A stretch of 64,000 bases of DNA from Micromonospora chalcea (lineage in GTDB: Bacteria > Actinomycetota > Actinomycetes > Mycobacteriales > Micromonosporaceae): NCBI RefSeq assembly GCF_002926165.1, contig NZ_MAGP01000001.1, positions 186,001 to 250,000 of the forward strand, written 5' to 3'. Numbering within the stretch: the first letter of the stretch is position 1; every line of letters begins with the position of its first letter. The notes under the pieces are model-generated. The model was not told the origin of the DNA, did no database searches, and was given only the letters and a program-made list of their open reading frames with translations. This document shows, piece by piece, positions 26,225-34,133 of this stretch. The translations under genes were made by a program, and so were the position numbers.

Positions 26225-27202
26225 CTACTGCTGCTGCTGGATGAGGCGGTCGAAGTCGGGGCGCCGGTCGAGCACGCGGTACTTCTGGGCGAGCGTCGCC
26301 AGTTGCTCCAGGCCGGCCCGGTCGAGCTCCCACCCGAACGACGGGAGCCGCACGGAGTCCGCCACCGCCTCCGGCAGTTCGAGGTTGTCCTTGATGGCCT
26401 GGCGCAGATCCTTCTCGTTGGCCGGATCCTTGGCCCAGGCGAGCGTCTTCTTCATCGCCGCCGAGAAGTCCGCGACCAGGGCGGCGTCGGAGTCCTTCAG
26501 CTTGCTCGACGTGATCGTCGTCAGGGTGGTGAGTCCGGGGACGGTGGCCTGGTACGGAGCGACCACGAGGACGTCGCCGCGCTTGCGCATCTGGGTGATG
26601 AACGGCTCGGTCACCCAGGCGGCGTCGATGTTGCCGGCGGCGAGCTGGGCGGGCGCGTCCGGGAAGGCCACCTCGACGAACTTGACCTTGGTGGGGTCGC
26701 CGCCGTCCTTCTCGACCGCCGCCATGATCGTGACGTCGCCGGCGGCACCCAGGCTGTTCACCGACACCTTGCGCCCGGCGAGCTGGGACGGCCGGGTGAT
26801 GCCGGATTTCGCCGACGCCAGCACGGCGTTGATGTCGTCACCGTCGGCGTAGGACGACGCGTAGTTGCCGATGATCACCACGCCGAGGTTCTGCAGGTCG
26901 GCCCGGAACGGGCCGAACGGCTGACCGATGGCGAAGTCGATGTCGCCGTTGATCAGGGCCGGGATGGCCTGGGCCCCGCCCTGTGCGGGCACCACCTCCA
27001 CGTCGAGCCCCTGCTCCCGGAAGATGCCCGCCTTGATGCCGCCCCACAGCGCGGCGGTCTCGCTGATGGGCAGTGCCGCCACGCGGACCTTGCGCAGCTC
27101 GCCGCTGGACCCGGGGGACGGGTCGGTGGCGTCGGAGTCGGTGCAGCCGGTCAGGGCGATCGCGACGCTGGCGAGAACAGCCAGGGCGGTGACCTTCTTC
27201 AT
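26225..27202 (-). CDS. SsuA/NMT1-like substrate-binding lipoprotein
   Basis: Periplasmic-type binding protein of 325 residues with a lipoprotein signal (MKKVTALAVLASVAIALTGC). The core motifs (REQGLDVEVVPAQGGAQ, INGDIDFAIGQPFG, AAWVTEPFI) are those of NMT1/THI5-like and alkanesulfonate-binding proteins. ATG at 27202 chosen for the signal peptide, with GAAGGG 8-13 bases upstream. It is the first gene of the importer operon and divergent from a flavin monooxygenase gene, so the importer may supply the substrate of that enzyme, for example an aromatic or sulfonated compound; this is inference. Confidence 0.88.
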   Translation of the reverse strand: MKKVTALAVLASVAIALTGCTDSDATDPSPGSSGELRKVRVAALPISETAALWGGIKAGIFREQGLDVEVVPAQGGAQAIPALINGDIDFAIGQPFGPFRADLQNLGVVIIGNYASSYADGDDINAVLASAKSGITRPSQLAGRKVSVNSLGAAGDVTIMAAVEKDGGDPTKVKFVEVAFPDAPAQLAAGNIDAAWVTEPFITQMRKRGDVLVVAPYQATVPGLTTLTTITSSKLKDSDAALVADFSAAMKKTLAWAKDPANEKDLRQAIKDNLELPEAVADSVRLPSFGWELDRAGLEQLATLAQKYRVLDRRPDFDRLIQQQQ

Positions 27203-27431
27203 GGACGAGCCCTTCCGTGCGAAGCGCTGGTGCATCCGGAGGAGTGGGGGCCGGCGAACAGAGGTGAACCATCCGACCGCGTCGATCAGCGTCGTGCAGA
27301 GTTGATTGATTGTCAAGAATTCTGATAAGGCGACTCGCATTGCGCCCGAAGCGGTCCGACCTCGATGACAATGCGTCTTGACGAACGACGATTTTGTGAC
27401 CAAACTGTGCGGTGGCGGAGGGGGCGACGAC
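27203..27431. promoter_or_regulatory. Divergent promoter region with AT-rich palindrome
   Basis: Region between the binding-protein and monooxygenase genes. It is noticeably AT-richer than its surroundings near 27300-27400 and holds the perfect 8-bp palindrome AGAATTCT at 27316, next to a TTGA-TTG-TCAA repeat. The MarR gene downstream is a natural candidate to bind here; no consensus match is claimed. Confidence 0.4.
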
Positions 27432-28670
27432 TTGGCGATCGTGATCGTGGGCGCTGGTATCGGTGGCCTCACCACCGCGCTCAGCCTGCACCGGGCCGGC
27501 TTCCGTGACATCGCCGTCTATGAGCGCGCCGACGCGCTGCGCCCACTCGGCGTCGGGATCAATCTGCTTCCGCACGCCGTCCGAGAGCTGACCGAATTGG
27601 GTCTCGGAGAACGCGTGGAAAGGCTGGGCGCCGCACCCGGCACACTGGCTTACTACAACCGGCACGGTCAGCAGATCTGGAGCGAGCCGCGCGGACTGGA
27701 CGCCGGATATCGCTGGCCGCAGCTTTCCGTGCACCGCGGCCGGTTCCAGATGGAACTGCTCGCCGTGGTGCGGGAACGGCTGGGCGCCGACGTGGTGCGC
27801 ACCGGGCACCGGCTCGTCGGCGTCCACGACGGCGTCGCACGCTTCGCCGCGGCAGCGGGAGAGGTGAGCGTCGCGGCCGACCTGATCGTCGGCGCGGACG
27901 GCATCCACTCCGCGCTGCGCCGGCAACATCAGCCCGACGAAGGGCCGCCGATCTGGAACGGGCTGACACTGTGGCGGGGGACGGCCCGGGCACCCGGATT
28001 CCTGGACGGGCGAACCATGATCATGGCGGGGGACGCGGAGCAGAAGTTCGTCGCGTACCCGATCGGTCCCGGCGTGATCAACGTCGTGGCCGAGCGGCGC
28101 GGCCCCGGCTTCGCCGGGCCCAACGCGGACTGGAACCGGACCGTCGACCCCGCGCCCGTCGTCGCGCTCTTCGCGGACTGGCGTTTCCCGTGGCTCGACG
28201 TGCCGGAACTGCTGGCCGCCGCCGACGAGATCCTCGAATACCCCATGGTGGACCGCGACCCCATCGACACGTGGACCCACGGGAACACGACACTGCTCGG
28301 AGACGCGGCACACCCGATGTACCCGAACGGCTCCAACGGGGCGTCGCAGGCGATCCTGGACGCGCGTACCCTCGCCTTCCACCTCGCCACCGCGACGACG
28401 GTCCCGGCGGCGCTGGACGCCTACGAGGCGGACCGGCGGCCGGCGACCACCGCGCTCGTGCTGAGCAACCGGCGGCAGGGCCCGGAGCAGGTGATGGTGC
28501 TCGCCCGCGAGCGCGCGCCGGACGGGTTCGCGCACATCCACGACGTCATCCCGCCGGAGGAGCTCACCGAGATCGCCACCGGCTACAAGAAGGCGGCCGG
28601 CTTCCTGCCCGCCGATCTCAACGAACGCGCCTCCCTGACGCCGACGGTCTTCTCCGGTGTCCTGCCGTGA
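27432..28670 (+). CDS. FAD-dependent monooxygenase (PhzS/salicylate-hydroxylase-like)
   Basis: Class A flavoprotein hydroxylase of 412 residues. It shows the N-terminal dinucleotide fold IVGAGIGG, the DG motif LIVGADGIHSALRR and the GD motif LLGDAAHPMYPNGSNG; the last is characteristic of the PhzS-like branch. The TTG at 27432 was chosen because GGAGGGG is well placed; the frame is open 18 codons further upstream. It hydroxylates or decarboxylates an aromatic acid with NAD(P)H and oxygen; the substrate is unknown. It forms a three-gene operon with a MarR regulator (GTGA overlap) and a DUF3237 gene (ATGA overlap). Confidence 0.88.
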   Translation: MAIVIVGAGIGGLTTALSLHRAGFRDIAVYERADALRPLGVGINLLPHAVRELTELGLGERVERLGAAPGTLAYYNRHGQQIWSEPRGLDAGYRWPQLSVHRGRFQMELLAVVRERLGADVVRTGHRLVGVHDGVARFAAAAGEVSVAADLIVGADGIHSALRRQHQPDEGPPIWNGLTLWRGTARAPGFLDGRTMIMAGDAEQKFVAYPIGPGVINVVAERRGPGFAGPNADWNRTVDPAPVVALFADWRFPWLDVPELLAAADEILEYPMVDRDPIDTWTHGNTTLLGDAAHPMYPNGSNGASQAILDARTLAFHLATATTVPAALDAYEADRRPATTALVLSNRRQGPEQVMVLARERAPDGFAHIHDVIPPEELTEIATGYKKAAGFLPADLNERASLTPTVFSGVLP

Positions 28671-29134
28671 CCGGCCCCGAATCGGCCGAACTGGACGCGG
28701 CACGCCTGGCCTCGGTCATCTCACCGCTGCGCCGCACGCTGCTCGCCGCCGCCCGGGCCGCCGAGCACCTGCCGGAGATCCCGGACGCGCAGATCGAGAT
28801 TGTGCGGGCACTGCCCCGCGGCACCGTGTCCGGCCCCGGTGAGCTGGCCGAACGACTCCGCCTGAGCCGCTCGACGGTCAGCAACCTGCTCACCACGATG
28901 GAGGGCAACGGCCTGGTCGAGCGCCGCCCCCGTCCCGGCAACCACCGCCACGTCGACGTCCTGGCCACCCCGAAGGCCCTCGACCTGTTCGACCGCTTCG
29001 ACCTCGCGAGCGGAGACCTGGTCGCCCGCGCCGCGGCCACCCTGTCGGCGGCGGACCGCGCGGCCCTCGCCGCCGCGGTGCCCGCGCTGGAGCGCCTGCG
29101 GGACGCGCTCGCGGACACCAAGGACACCCCATGA
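28667..29134 (+). CDS. MarR-family transcriptional regulator
   Basis: Winged-helix regulator of 155 residues: the recognition helix region is PGELAERLRLSRSTVSNLLTT, followed by the wing MEGNGLVERRPRPGNHRHVDV, with helices on both sides for dimerisation. GTG start at 28667 overlaps the monooxygenase stop. Its place between the enzyme and the DUF3237 gene suggests it senses an aromatic compound and controls this operon and perhaps the divergent importer. Confidence 0.88.
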   Translation: MTGPESAELDAARLASVISPLRRTLLAAARAAEHLPEIPDAQIEIVRALPRGTVSGPGELAERLRLSRSTVSNLLTTMEGNGLVERRPRPGNHRHVDVLATPKALDLFDRFDLASGDLVARAAATLSAADRAALAAAVPALERLRDALADTKDTP

Positions 29135-29616
29135 GTACGCGTCGACCCGCGGTCAGCGCCCCGGCGGTGCCCGGACTGGAGGCCGCGTTCGACGTGGAGG
29201 TGCGGCTCGGCGCGCTGGAGGACCACGGGGTGACCCGCGCGGGCCACCGGCGCGTGGTGCCTGTCGTCGGCGGCCGGGTCACCGGCCTGTTCGACGCCGA
29301 CATCCTGCCCGGCGGCGCCGACTGGCAGCTGGTCCGCCCCGACGGCGCGATCGAGATCGACACGCGCTACTCGGCGCGTACCGCCGACGGCGGCCACGTC
29401 TACCTCCGGACGTTCGGCGTCCGCAGCGGCCGCCCTGAGATCCTCGCGGCGTTGTTGCGCGGCGACGCGGTCGACCCCGCCGAGTACTACTTCCGGCTGG
29501 GCGTACGACTGGAGACGTCGGTGCCCGCGCTGGCCGCGCTGGAGCAGTCGATCTTCGTGGCGTCGGCGATCCGCGAGGCCGACCGGGTGCGCTACACCGC
29601 CTACCGCGTCACCTAG
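29131..29616 (+). CDS. DUF3237 domain protein
   Basis: Protein of 161 residues matching the small beta-barrel DUF3237 family (GRVTGLFDADILPGGADWQLVRPDG, TFGVRSGRPEIL, PAEYYFRLGVRLETS). The biochemical function is unknown; family members often sit beside aromatic-catabolism or monooxygenase genes, as here. It overlaps the MarR gene by ATGA. The last 79 bp around and after the stop are repeated almost exactly 4.4 kb downstream, beyond the copper genes. Confidence 0.85.
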   Translation: MSTRRPAVSAPAVPGLEAAFDVEVRLGALEDHGVTRAGHRRVVPVVGGRVTGLFDADILPGGADWQLVRPDGAIEIDTRYSARTADGGHVYLRTFGVRSGRPEILAALLRGDAVDPAEYYFRLGVRLETSVPALAALEQSIFVASAIREADRVRYTAYRVT

Positions 29617-29619
29617 GTG
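29541..29619 (+). repeat. Direct repeat, left copy (3' end of DUF3237 gene)
   Basis: About 79 bp covering the last 25 codons of the DUF3237 gene and its stop. The right copy at 33957-34034 is in the same orientation and differs by one base deletion (GACCGGGTG versus GACCGGTG) and a few substitutions near the ends. Together they bracket the copper cassette. Confidence 0.9.
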
Positions 29620-29677
29620 GTCCCGGGCGGCGGGTTGTGCGCGATCGCCCTCCCCGTGCCCGGCCCCTGTGCTATCC

Positions 29678-29703
29678 CATCTACTATGCGCCTGTAGTAG
29701 ATG
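29678..29703. promoter_or_regulatory. Operator candidate CATCTACTA-N8-TAGTAGATG
   Basis: Perfect 9-bp arms around 8 bp, ending 23 bp before the DUF6153 start. The core CTACTA-N8-TAGTAG recurs upstream of the copC-copD fusion at 33919 with the same spacing. The BlaI/CopY-type repressor encoded between the two is the likely binder. Confidence 0.8.
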
Positions 29704-29726
29704 CTCGAGCCTGCGGAGGGGGTGGG

Positions 29727-30140
29727 ATGGGACGCACTCACCCCCTGCTGCGGCTGGCGTTGTTCGTCGCCGTGGCGTTCGGGGTGTTCGGCATGCACAC
29801 CTTCGGCCACCCGGCCGGACCCGACGCCGCCCACGCGAGCGCCGCACACGGAAGCACCGGCCACGACGCCGGCGCCGCCCACGAGATCGCCGCCGCGCCT
29901 GACGCCGCACACGGACCGGACGGCTCGCCCGGGCACCGCGACGGGACGCACGCGTTCACCGTGTGCCTGGCGGTGCTGGGCGGCGCCCTGGTCCTCGGCG
30001 TCCTGGCCCTGTTGCGCCGACGCCGCCGGGGCACCGGCACACCGACCGGCCCCTGGTCCCGGGTGAACCGCCCGGACCGGGGTCCACCCCGGCCGGCCAT
30101 CGGGCTGCGACTGCGAGCCGTAACGGTCCTGCGGACGTGA
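29727..30140 (+). CDS. DUF6153-like small membrane protein, copper cassette
   Basis: Protein of 137 residues: N-terminal helix (LALFVAVAFGVFGMHTFGHP), an Ala/His-rich extracytoplasmic stretch with many His residues (about 30-75) that could bind metal, a second helix near 75-95 and a basic tail. The layout fits DUF6153 proteins found beside DUF305 genes in actinobacteria. ATG at 29727 follows GCGGAGGGGGT. It heads the cassette directly after the palindromic operator. A role in copper handling is inferred from the context and His content. Confidence 0.7.
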   Translation: MGRTHPLLRLALFVAVAFGVFGMHTFGHPAGPDAAHASAAHGSTGHDAGAAHEIAAAPDAAHGPDGSPGHRDGTHAFTVCLAVLGGALVLGVLALLRRRRRGTGTPTGPWSRVNRPDRGPPRPAIGLRLRAVTVLRT

Positions 30141-30216
30141 GGAGAGCACGGTCCGGCGTCTCGCCCGGACCCGACGACTCCGTTCCGGAACACCTCACGA
30201 CAAGGACCACGTACTG

Positions 30217-30876
30217 ATGAAACCGACCATCCTGCGCCGCGCCGCCCTCACGGGCGTCGCCCTGTCCGCCCTGATCGCCACCGCCGCCTGCGGCGGCGCG
30301 GACGACACCGGCGGCATGACGCACGGCACCGGCAGCAGTTCCGCGGCGGGCGCCTCGCCCTCGGCCGGCGCCACCGTCAACGACGCCGACGTGATGTTCG
30401 CCCAGATGATGATCCCGCACCACCAGCAGGCCGTCACGATGGCCGACCTGGCCCCGACGCGCGCGAGCGACCCCGACCTGAAGGCCCTGGCCGCGAAGAT
30501 CAAGGCGGCGCAGGATCCGGAGATCGCCACCATGAAGGGGTGGCTCACGGCCTGGGGCAAGCCCACGGACCTGCCCAGCGACCACAACATGCCCGGCATG
30601 AGCGCCACGCCCGGGCACGGCATGCCGGGGATGGACTCGGGGATGCCCGGCATGCTGTCCGAACAGCAGATGAAGGACCTCGCCGCGGCGAACGGCGCTG
30701 CCTTCGACAAGATGTTCGCCGAGATGATGATCGCCCACCACAAGGGTGCCATCGACATGGCCAGGACCGAACAGGCCGACGGGAGCAACCCCGAGGCCAA
30801 GGCGCTGGCCGCCAGGATCGCCTCGGATCAGGCCGCCGAGGTGCAGACCCTGCAGAAGATCCTCGACCGCCTGTAG
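30217..30876 (+). CDS. DUF305 copper-binding lipoprotein
   Basis: Secreted lipoprotein of 219 residues (lipobox ATAACGG after an N-terminal helix). DUF305 is a ferritin-like four-helix fold that carries metal-binding HH motifs; here MFAQMMIPHHQQAV and MFAEMMIAHHKGAI are both present. A Met/His-rich loop between them (HNMPGMSATPGHGMPGM) is a typical Cu(I)-binding stretch. It follows the DUF6153 gene by 76 bp and precedes the BlaI-type repressor, supporting a role in extracellular copper binding. Confidence 0.88.
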   Translation: MKPTILRRAALTGVALSALIATAACGGADDTGGMTHGTGSSSAAGASPSAGATVNDADVMFAQMMIPHHQQAVTMADLAPTRASDPDLKALAAKIKAAQDPEIATMKGWLTAWGKPTDLPSDHNMPGMSATPGHGMPGMDSGMPGMLSEQQMKDLAAANGAAFDKMFAEMMIAHHKGAIDMARTEQADGSNPEAKALAARIASDQAAEVQTLQKILDRL

Positions 30877-30963
30877 GCGACCGGGTGCGGCCGGCCCCGG
30901 CGTCGGGACCGGCCGCACCGCCACGACACCTGACGTACCCTGACCGGCACGAAGGGAGAGCGC

Positions 30964-31326
30964 GTGGCGGAACTGGGCCGACTCGAATCGGCAGTGATGG
31001 ACGTCCTGTGGCGTGCGCCCGAGCCCGTGCTCGTGCGCGACGTCCTCGACGCGGTGACCACCGACCGGGTCCTGGCGTACACGACGGTTCTGACCGTGCT
31101 GGACAACCTGCACCGCAAGGGCTGGGCCGTACGGGAGAAGGACGGCAAGGCCTACCGCTACCGTGCCGCCGGTACCCGCGAGGAGATCATCGCGCGGACA
31201 CTGCGCCGGGTCGTCGAGACGAGCACCCACCCCGACCTGGTGCTCCTGCACTTCGCCCGATCCGCCTCTGACCGCGAGCTGCACATCCTGCGGCAGGTCC
31301 TGGACGAGCGGGAGTCCGGGAAGTGA
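30964..31326 (+). CDS. BlaI/MecI/CopY-family repressor
   Basis: Winged-helix repressor of 120 residues with the family pattern LGRLESAVMDVLWRAPEPVLVRDV, TTVLTVLDNLHRKGWAVREKDGKAYRY and a C-terminal dimerisation helix. GTG start at 30964 behind GAAGGGAGAG. It overlaps the M56 peptidase gene (GTGA), the usual BlaI-BlaR1-like pairing. In actinobacteria such pairs commonly control copper genes. The two CTACTA-N8-TAGTAG palindromes at the cassette edges are its probable targets. Confidence 0.9.
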   Translation: MAELGRLESAVMDVLWRAPEPVLVRDVLDAVTTDRVLAYTTVLTVLDNLHRKGWAVREKDGKAYRYRAAGTREEIIARTLRRVVETSTHPDLVLLHFARSASDRELHILRQVLDERESGK

Positions 31327-32246
31327 GCCTCGCGCTCGCCCTCGTCACCGGCGCGGCGATGGTCGCCTGGTGTGGCCCCGCCGCCTTGCGGCTGTGCTTC
31401 CGGCACGTCGCCGACCCCGTCGCGATGCTGCTCGGCTGGCTCGGCCTGATCGTCGCGGTGTTCGCCACCTTCGTCCTCGCCACCGTGATGCTCCTCGCGC
31501 CGGGCAGCACCCGGCAGTGGGCGCTGCACGATCTCGCCCGCATCTGCTGGCACTGGGCGCAACCCAGCCGGCCGCCCGCCGTCGACGAGATCGTCGGGGC
31601 GACCGGCGCGCTGCTCCTGCTGGCCTTGCTCGCCCGGTTCACGGCGACCTGCACCCGCCGGGCGCTGCGCGCCCGCCGTGCCCGCCGCGCCCACGCCGAC
31701 CTGCTCACGCTCGCCGGCGACCCGTCGGAGCGCGGCGAGGCGGCGGTGCTGTGGATCCCCCATCCGACCCCGATGGCCTACAGCCTCGGCGGATCCGGCG
31801 GGCTGACGGTGCTGGCCAGCGCCGCCGGTGACCTGCCGGCCGAGCAGCTCGCCGCGGTGCTCAGCCATGAGCGGGCACACCTGCGGGAGCGTCACCACCT
31901 CCTGGTGGCCGCCGTGGAAGGGCTCGCCGCCGCCGTACCGTGGCTGCCCCTGACCCGCCAGGCGCCCGCGGCCGTGCGCCTGCTCGTCGAACTGCGCGCC
32001 GACGCCGCCGCCGTCCGCGAGTGCGGCCCGACCGCCGTCCGCGACGCGCTGCTGACCTTCGCCGGCGCGCCGCACCCGCCGTCCGCGCTGTCGATGGCCG
32101 GTGCCGATGTGGCCATCCGGCTGCAGCGCCTCCAGGGGCGCCGCCCGCACCGCCGTAACCTGCTCGCCCGTGCCGTGCTCGCCTCGACCACCCTGGCGGC
32201 CCCGCTGGGCGCCGGTGTGGTCACCGGCATCCTGTTCTGCCTGTAG
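31323..32246 (+). CDS. M56-family membrane metallopeptidase
   Basis: Integral membrane protein of 307 residues with helices near 1-25, 30-60, 95-120 and at the C-terminus. The zinc motif is His182-Glu-x-x-His186 (LSHERAH) in a cytoplasm-facing loop, as in BlaR1/MecR1, but there is no C-terminal penicillin-binding sensor domain. It is translationally coupled to the BlaI-type repressor, which it probably cleaves or destabilises when induced. The stop lies 27 bp from the convergent copC-copD gene. Confidence 0.88.
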   Translation: MSLALALVTGAAMVAWCGPAALRLCFRHVADPVAMLLGWLGLIVAVFATFVLATVMLLAPGSTRQWALHDLARICWHWAQPSRPPAVDEIVGATGALLLLALLARFTATCTRRALRARRARRAHADLLTLAGDPSERGEAAVLWIPHPTPMAYSLGGSGGLTVLASAAGDLPAEQLAAVLSHERAHLRERHHLLVAAVEGLAAAVPWLPLTRQAPAAVRLLVELRADAAAVRECGPTAVRDALLTFAGAPHPPSALSMAGADVAIRLQRLQGRRPHRRNLLARAVLASTTLAAPLGAGVVTGILFCL

Positions 32247-32273
32247 ACCCCGGGACCACCCGGGCGTCGCGGC

Positions 32274-33842
32274 CTACGTGCCGGTGTTGACCAGGATCGC
32301 GGTGGCCAGCAGGACAGCCACCATCAACACCGCCTCCGCCAGCACCGTGCGGCGCAGGCGACGCATCCCGTCCGGGGTGGGGTCGTCCAGCCGGGGCACC
32401 ACCCGCCTGCTGTTGTAAAGCCCGACGACGGCCACGACCGCCACCAACGCGACCTTGACCAGGAGCACCCGTCCCCAACCGGTGCTCACCAGGTGACCGG
32501 GTCGATCCAGGATCGCCACTGTCAGTGCGACGCCTGCGGCACCCGTCAACGCCACGGCGGCGCTGGCCGGAACGGAGAATCGCACCGCCATCTCGGCGGC
32601 GCCCGTCGGCACACCGAGACGCGCACGCCCGAACAGCAACGCCGCCAGGAGCAGAACCCCGCCGACCCACACCGCCGCGGCGAACGTGTGCGCGACGTCC
32701 GCCGCCACGACGATCATCCGCGGTCCCGCGGTGACGGTGTGCCCGTCGAACAGGAACGAACCGAGCAGCAGCGCCACTGTGACACCGAGGAGCACCGGCC
32801 GGACCGCTCGCGCGCGTATCCGCTGCGCCTCGCCGCCGCTCACGTCACCGGCGGGCGGCACGGCCAGGGGACGAGGGGCGGTCGGGATCGCGGCGACCGT
32901 CGCCACGGCATGCCGCCCGACCGCGTGCCGGCCCCGGATCAGCGCCGCTTCCAGGGAACCGGCCACGAGCAACCCGGCCGCACCGGCGAACCGCAGGCCC
33001 AGCCCGGCGGCCACCGGCGTACGGCCGAGCGCGGTCAGCGCCGGTACGCTGACCGCCGAGGTGAGACCGCCCCCGCCGAACACGGCCGCCAGGGCCGCCA
33101 GTTCGAGCACCACACCGGCCGCCACAGTCAGCCCGGCGACGCGTACCCAGACCTGGACCAGCCGGATGTCGCTGCGCGTACCCACCAGTGTGGTCAGCGC
33201 GAAGACCAGACCACCCACACCGAGCAGGATCGCCCCGTAGGACAGCCACCGCCCCGCCGTGCCGACGAACCGCACCGAACCCTGGTCGGCGTCAGCCGTG
33301 TGACCCACCGCGTGCCCAGCGGAATGGGCCGGTGGGGACGCCGACGGAACGGCCGGTCCACCGTGACCGGTGTGCCCGTGCGAACCGGCCGTGGGCCGGG
33401 GGGTGGCCGTCGCGCCCGGTGGCGCGTCGGCCGGGACCACGGTGAACGTGACATCGCCGGTCAGGGGATGGGCGTCCGGGGCGGCCACGCTCCAGCGCAG
33501 CGTGAACTCCCCGTCGGTCAACGCGGCGGAGGGGTGGACCAGCCAGGTACGGCCCCCGTCGGGGGTGTGAGTGGTCACCGGAACGGCCGCACCCTCGCGG
33601 GAGAGCCGGAAGCCGGCCGCGGTGGGCGTGCCGGGGGCGCTGAACGTCAGCCGGATCTCCGCGACCGCGGCGTCCACGCGCGTGCCGTCCGCCGGTACGA
33701 CCTTGAGCAGCTTGAAGTGCGCGGCGGCGGGCGACGCGAACCCGAGCACCACGAACACGGCGGGGCAGCACGCCAGCCACACCAGCAGCATCCACCGTGC
33801 CGCGCCGCGCGCCGGTGACCGATGACGCCCCGGGAAAGGCAC
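32274..33842 (-). CDS. CopC-CopD fusion copper protein
   Basis: Fusion of an extracytoplasmic CopC domain and a multi-helix CopD membrane domain, 522 residues with the chosen start. After a signal/anchor (MLLVWLACCPAVFVVLGFASPAAA) the mature part begins AHFKLLKVVPADG, whose first His is the Cu(II) ligand of CopC proteins. A His-rich linker (HGHTGHGG) precedes about eight helices of CopD. GTG at 33842 is preferred because GAAGGGATC is well spaced; an ATG 22 codons upstream at 33908 would lie just downstream of the palindromic operator. It likely takes up or sequesters copper under control of the BlaI-type repressor. Confidence 0.9.
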   Translation of the reverse strand: MPFPGRHRSPARGAARWMLLVWLACCPAVFVVLGFASPAAAHFKLLKVVPADGTRVDAAVAEIRLTFSAPGTPTAAGFRLSREGAAVPVTTHTPDGGRTWLVHPSAALTDGEFTLRWSVAAPDAHPLTGDVTFTVVPADAPPGATATPRPTAGSHGHTGHGGPAVPSASPPAHSAGHAVGHTADADQGSVRFVGTAGRWLSYGAILLGVGGLVFALTTLVGTRSDIRLVQVWVRVAGLTVAAGVVLELAALAAVFGGGGLTSAVSVPALTALGRTPVAAGLGLRFAGAAGLLVAGSLEAALIRGRHAVGRHAVATVAAIPTAPRPLAVPPAGDVSGGEAQRIRARAVRPVLLGVTVALLLGSFLFDGHTVTAGPRMIVVAADVAHTFAAAVWVGGVLLLAALLFGRARLGVPTGAAEMAVRFSVPASAAVALTGAAGVALTVAILDRPGHLVSTGWGRVLLVKVALVAVVAVVGLYNSRRVVPRLDDPTPDGMRRLRRTVLAEAVLMVAVLLATAILVNTGT

Positions 33843-33918
33843 CGCTGATCCCTTCGTCGAGGAGGCGTGGAGCCGGCGCCCATCGCTCCGACCTGATGCG
33901 GTCGCCATCCTAAGGGAA

Positions 33919-33938
33919 CTACTAGCAGTTGGTAGTAG
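33919..33938. promoter_or_regulatory. Operator candidate CTACTA-N8-TAGTAG
   Basis: Perfect 6-bp arms around 8 bp, upstream of the copC-copD gene and matching the core of the palindrome at 29678. The identical arms and spacing at both promoters of the cassette make a shared regulator likely. Confidence 0.8.
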
Positions 33939-33956
33939 AGAGCTGGCCTGGTCAAC

Positions 33957-34034
33957 GGAGCAGTGCGTCTTCGTGGCGTCGGCGATCCGCGAGGCCGACC
34001 GGTGCGCTACACCGCCTACCGCGTCACGTAGGTG
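33957..34034 (+). repeat. Direct repeat, right copy (DUF3237 3'-end remnant)
   Basis: A 78-bp copy of the end of the DUF3237 gene without the rest of the gene; one base is missing relative to the left copy, so the reading frame is broken. It lies just outside the copper cassette and next to the end of the ligase locus, marking a rearrangement boundary. Confidence 0.9.
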
Positions 34035-34049
34035 TTCGCGCTCCGGGCC

Positions 34050-34133
34050 TCAGATCTGCACTCCCGCGTAGATCCACGGCACGATCAGCGCGTACCCGAG
34101 CAGGAGCGCGCCGACCGTGACGACCGGTGAAGG
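34050..34133 (-). other. In-frame 27-codon transmembrane tail after the ligase stop
   Basis: Directly after the TGA of the ligase gene the same frame stays open for 27 codons, encoding a Pro-containing linker and one hydrophobic helix (VVTVGALLLGYALIVPWIYA) before a second TGA. An ATG overlapping the ligase stop opens a different frame without meaning. This may be a C-terminal membrane anchor lost by a nonsense mutation, a read-through product, or a remnant of a deleted membrane-protein gene. Confidence 0.5.

Noticed and set aside
29541..34034. Copper cassette as a transposon
   Set aside because: No transposase or integrase is present and the flanking repeats are 78 bp of coding sequence rather than terminal inverted repeats; described as a rearrangement instead.
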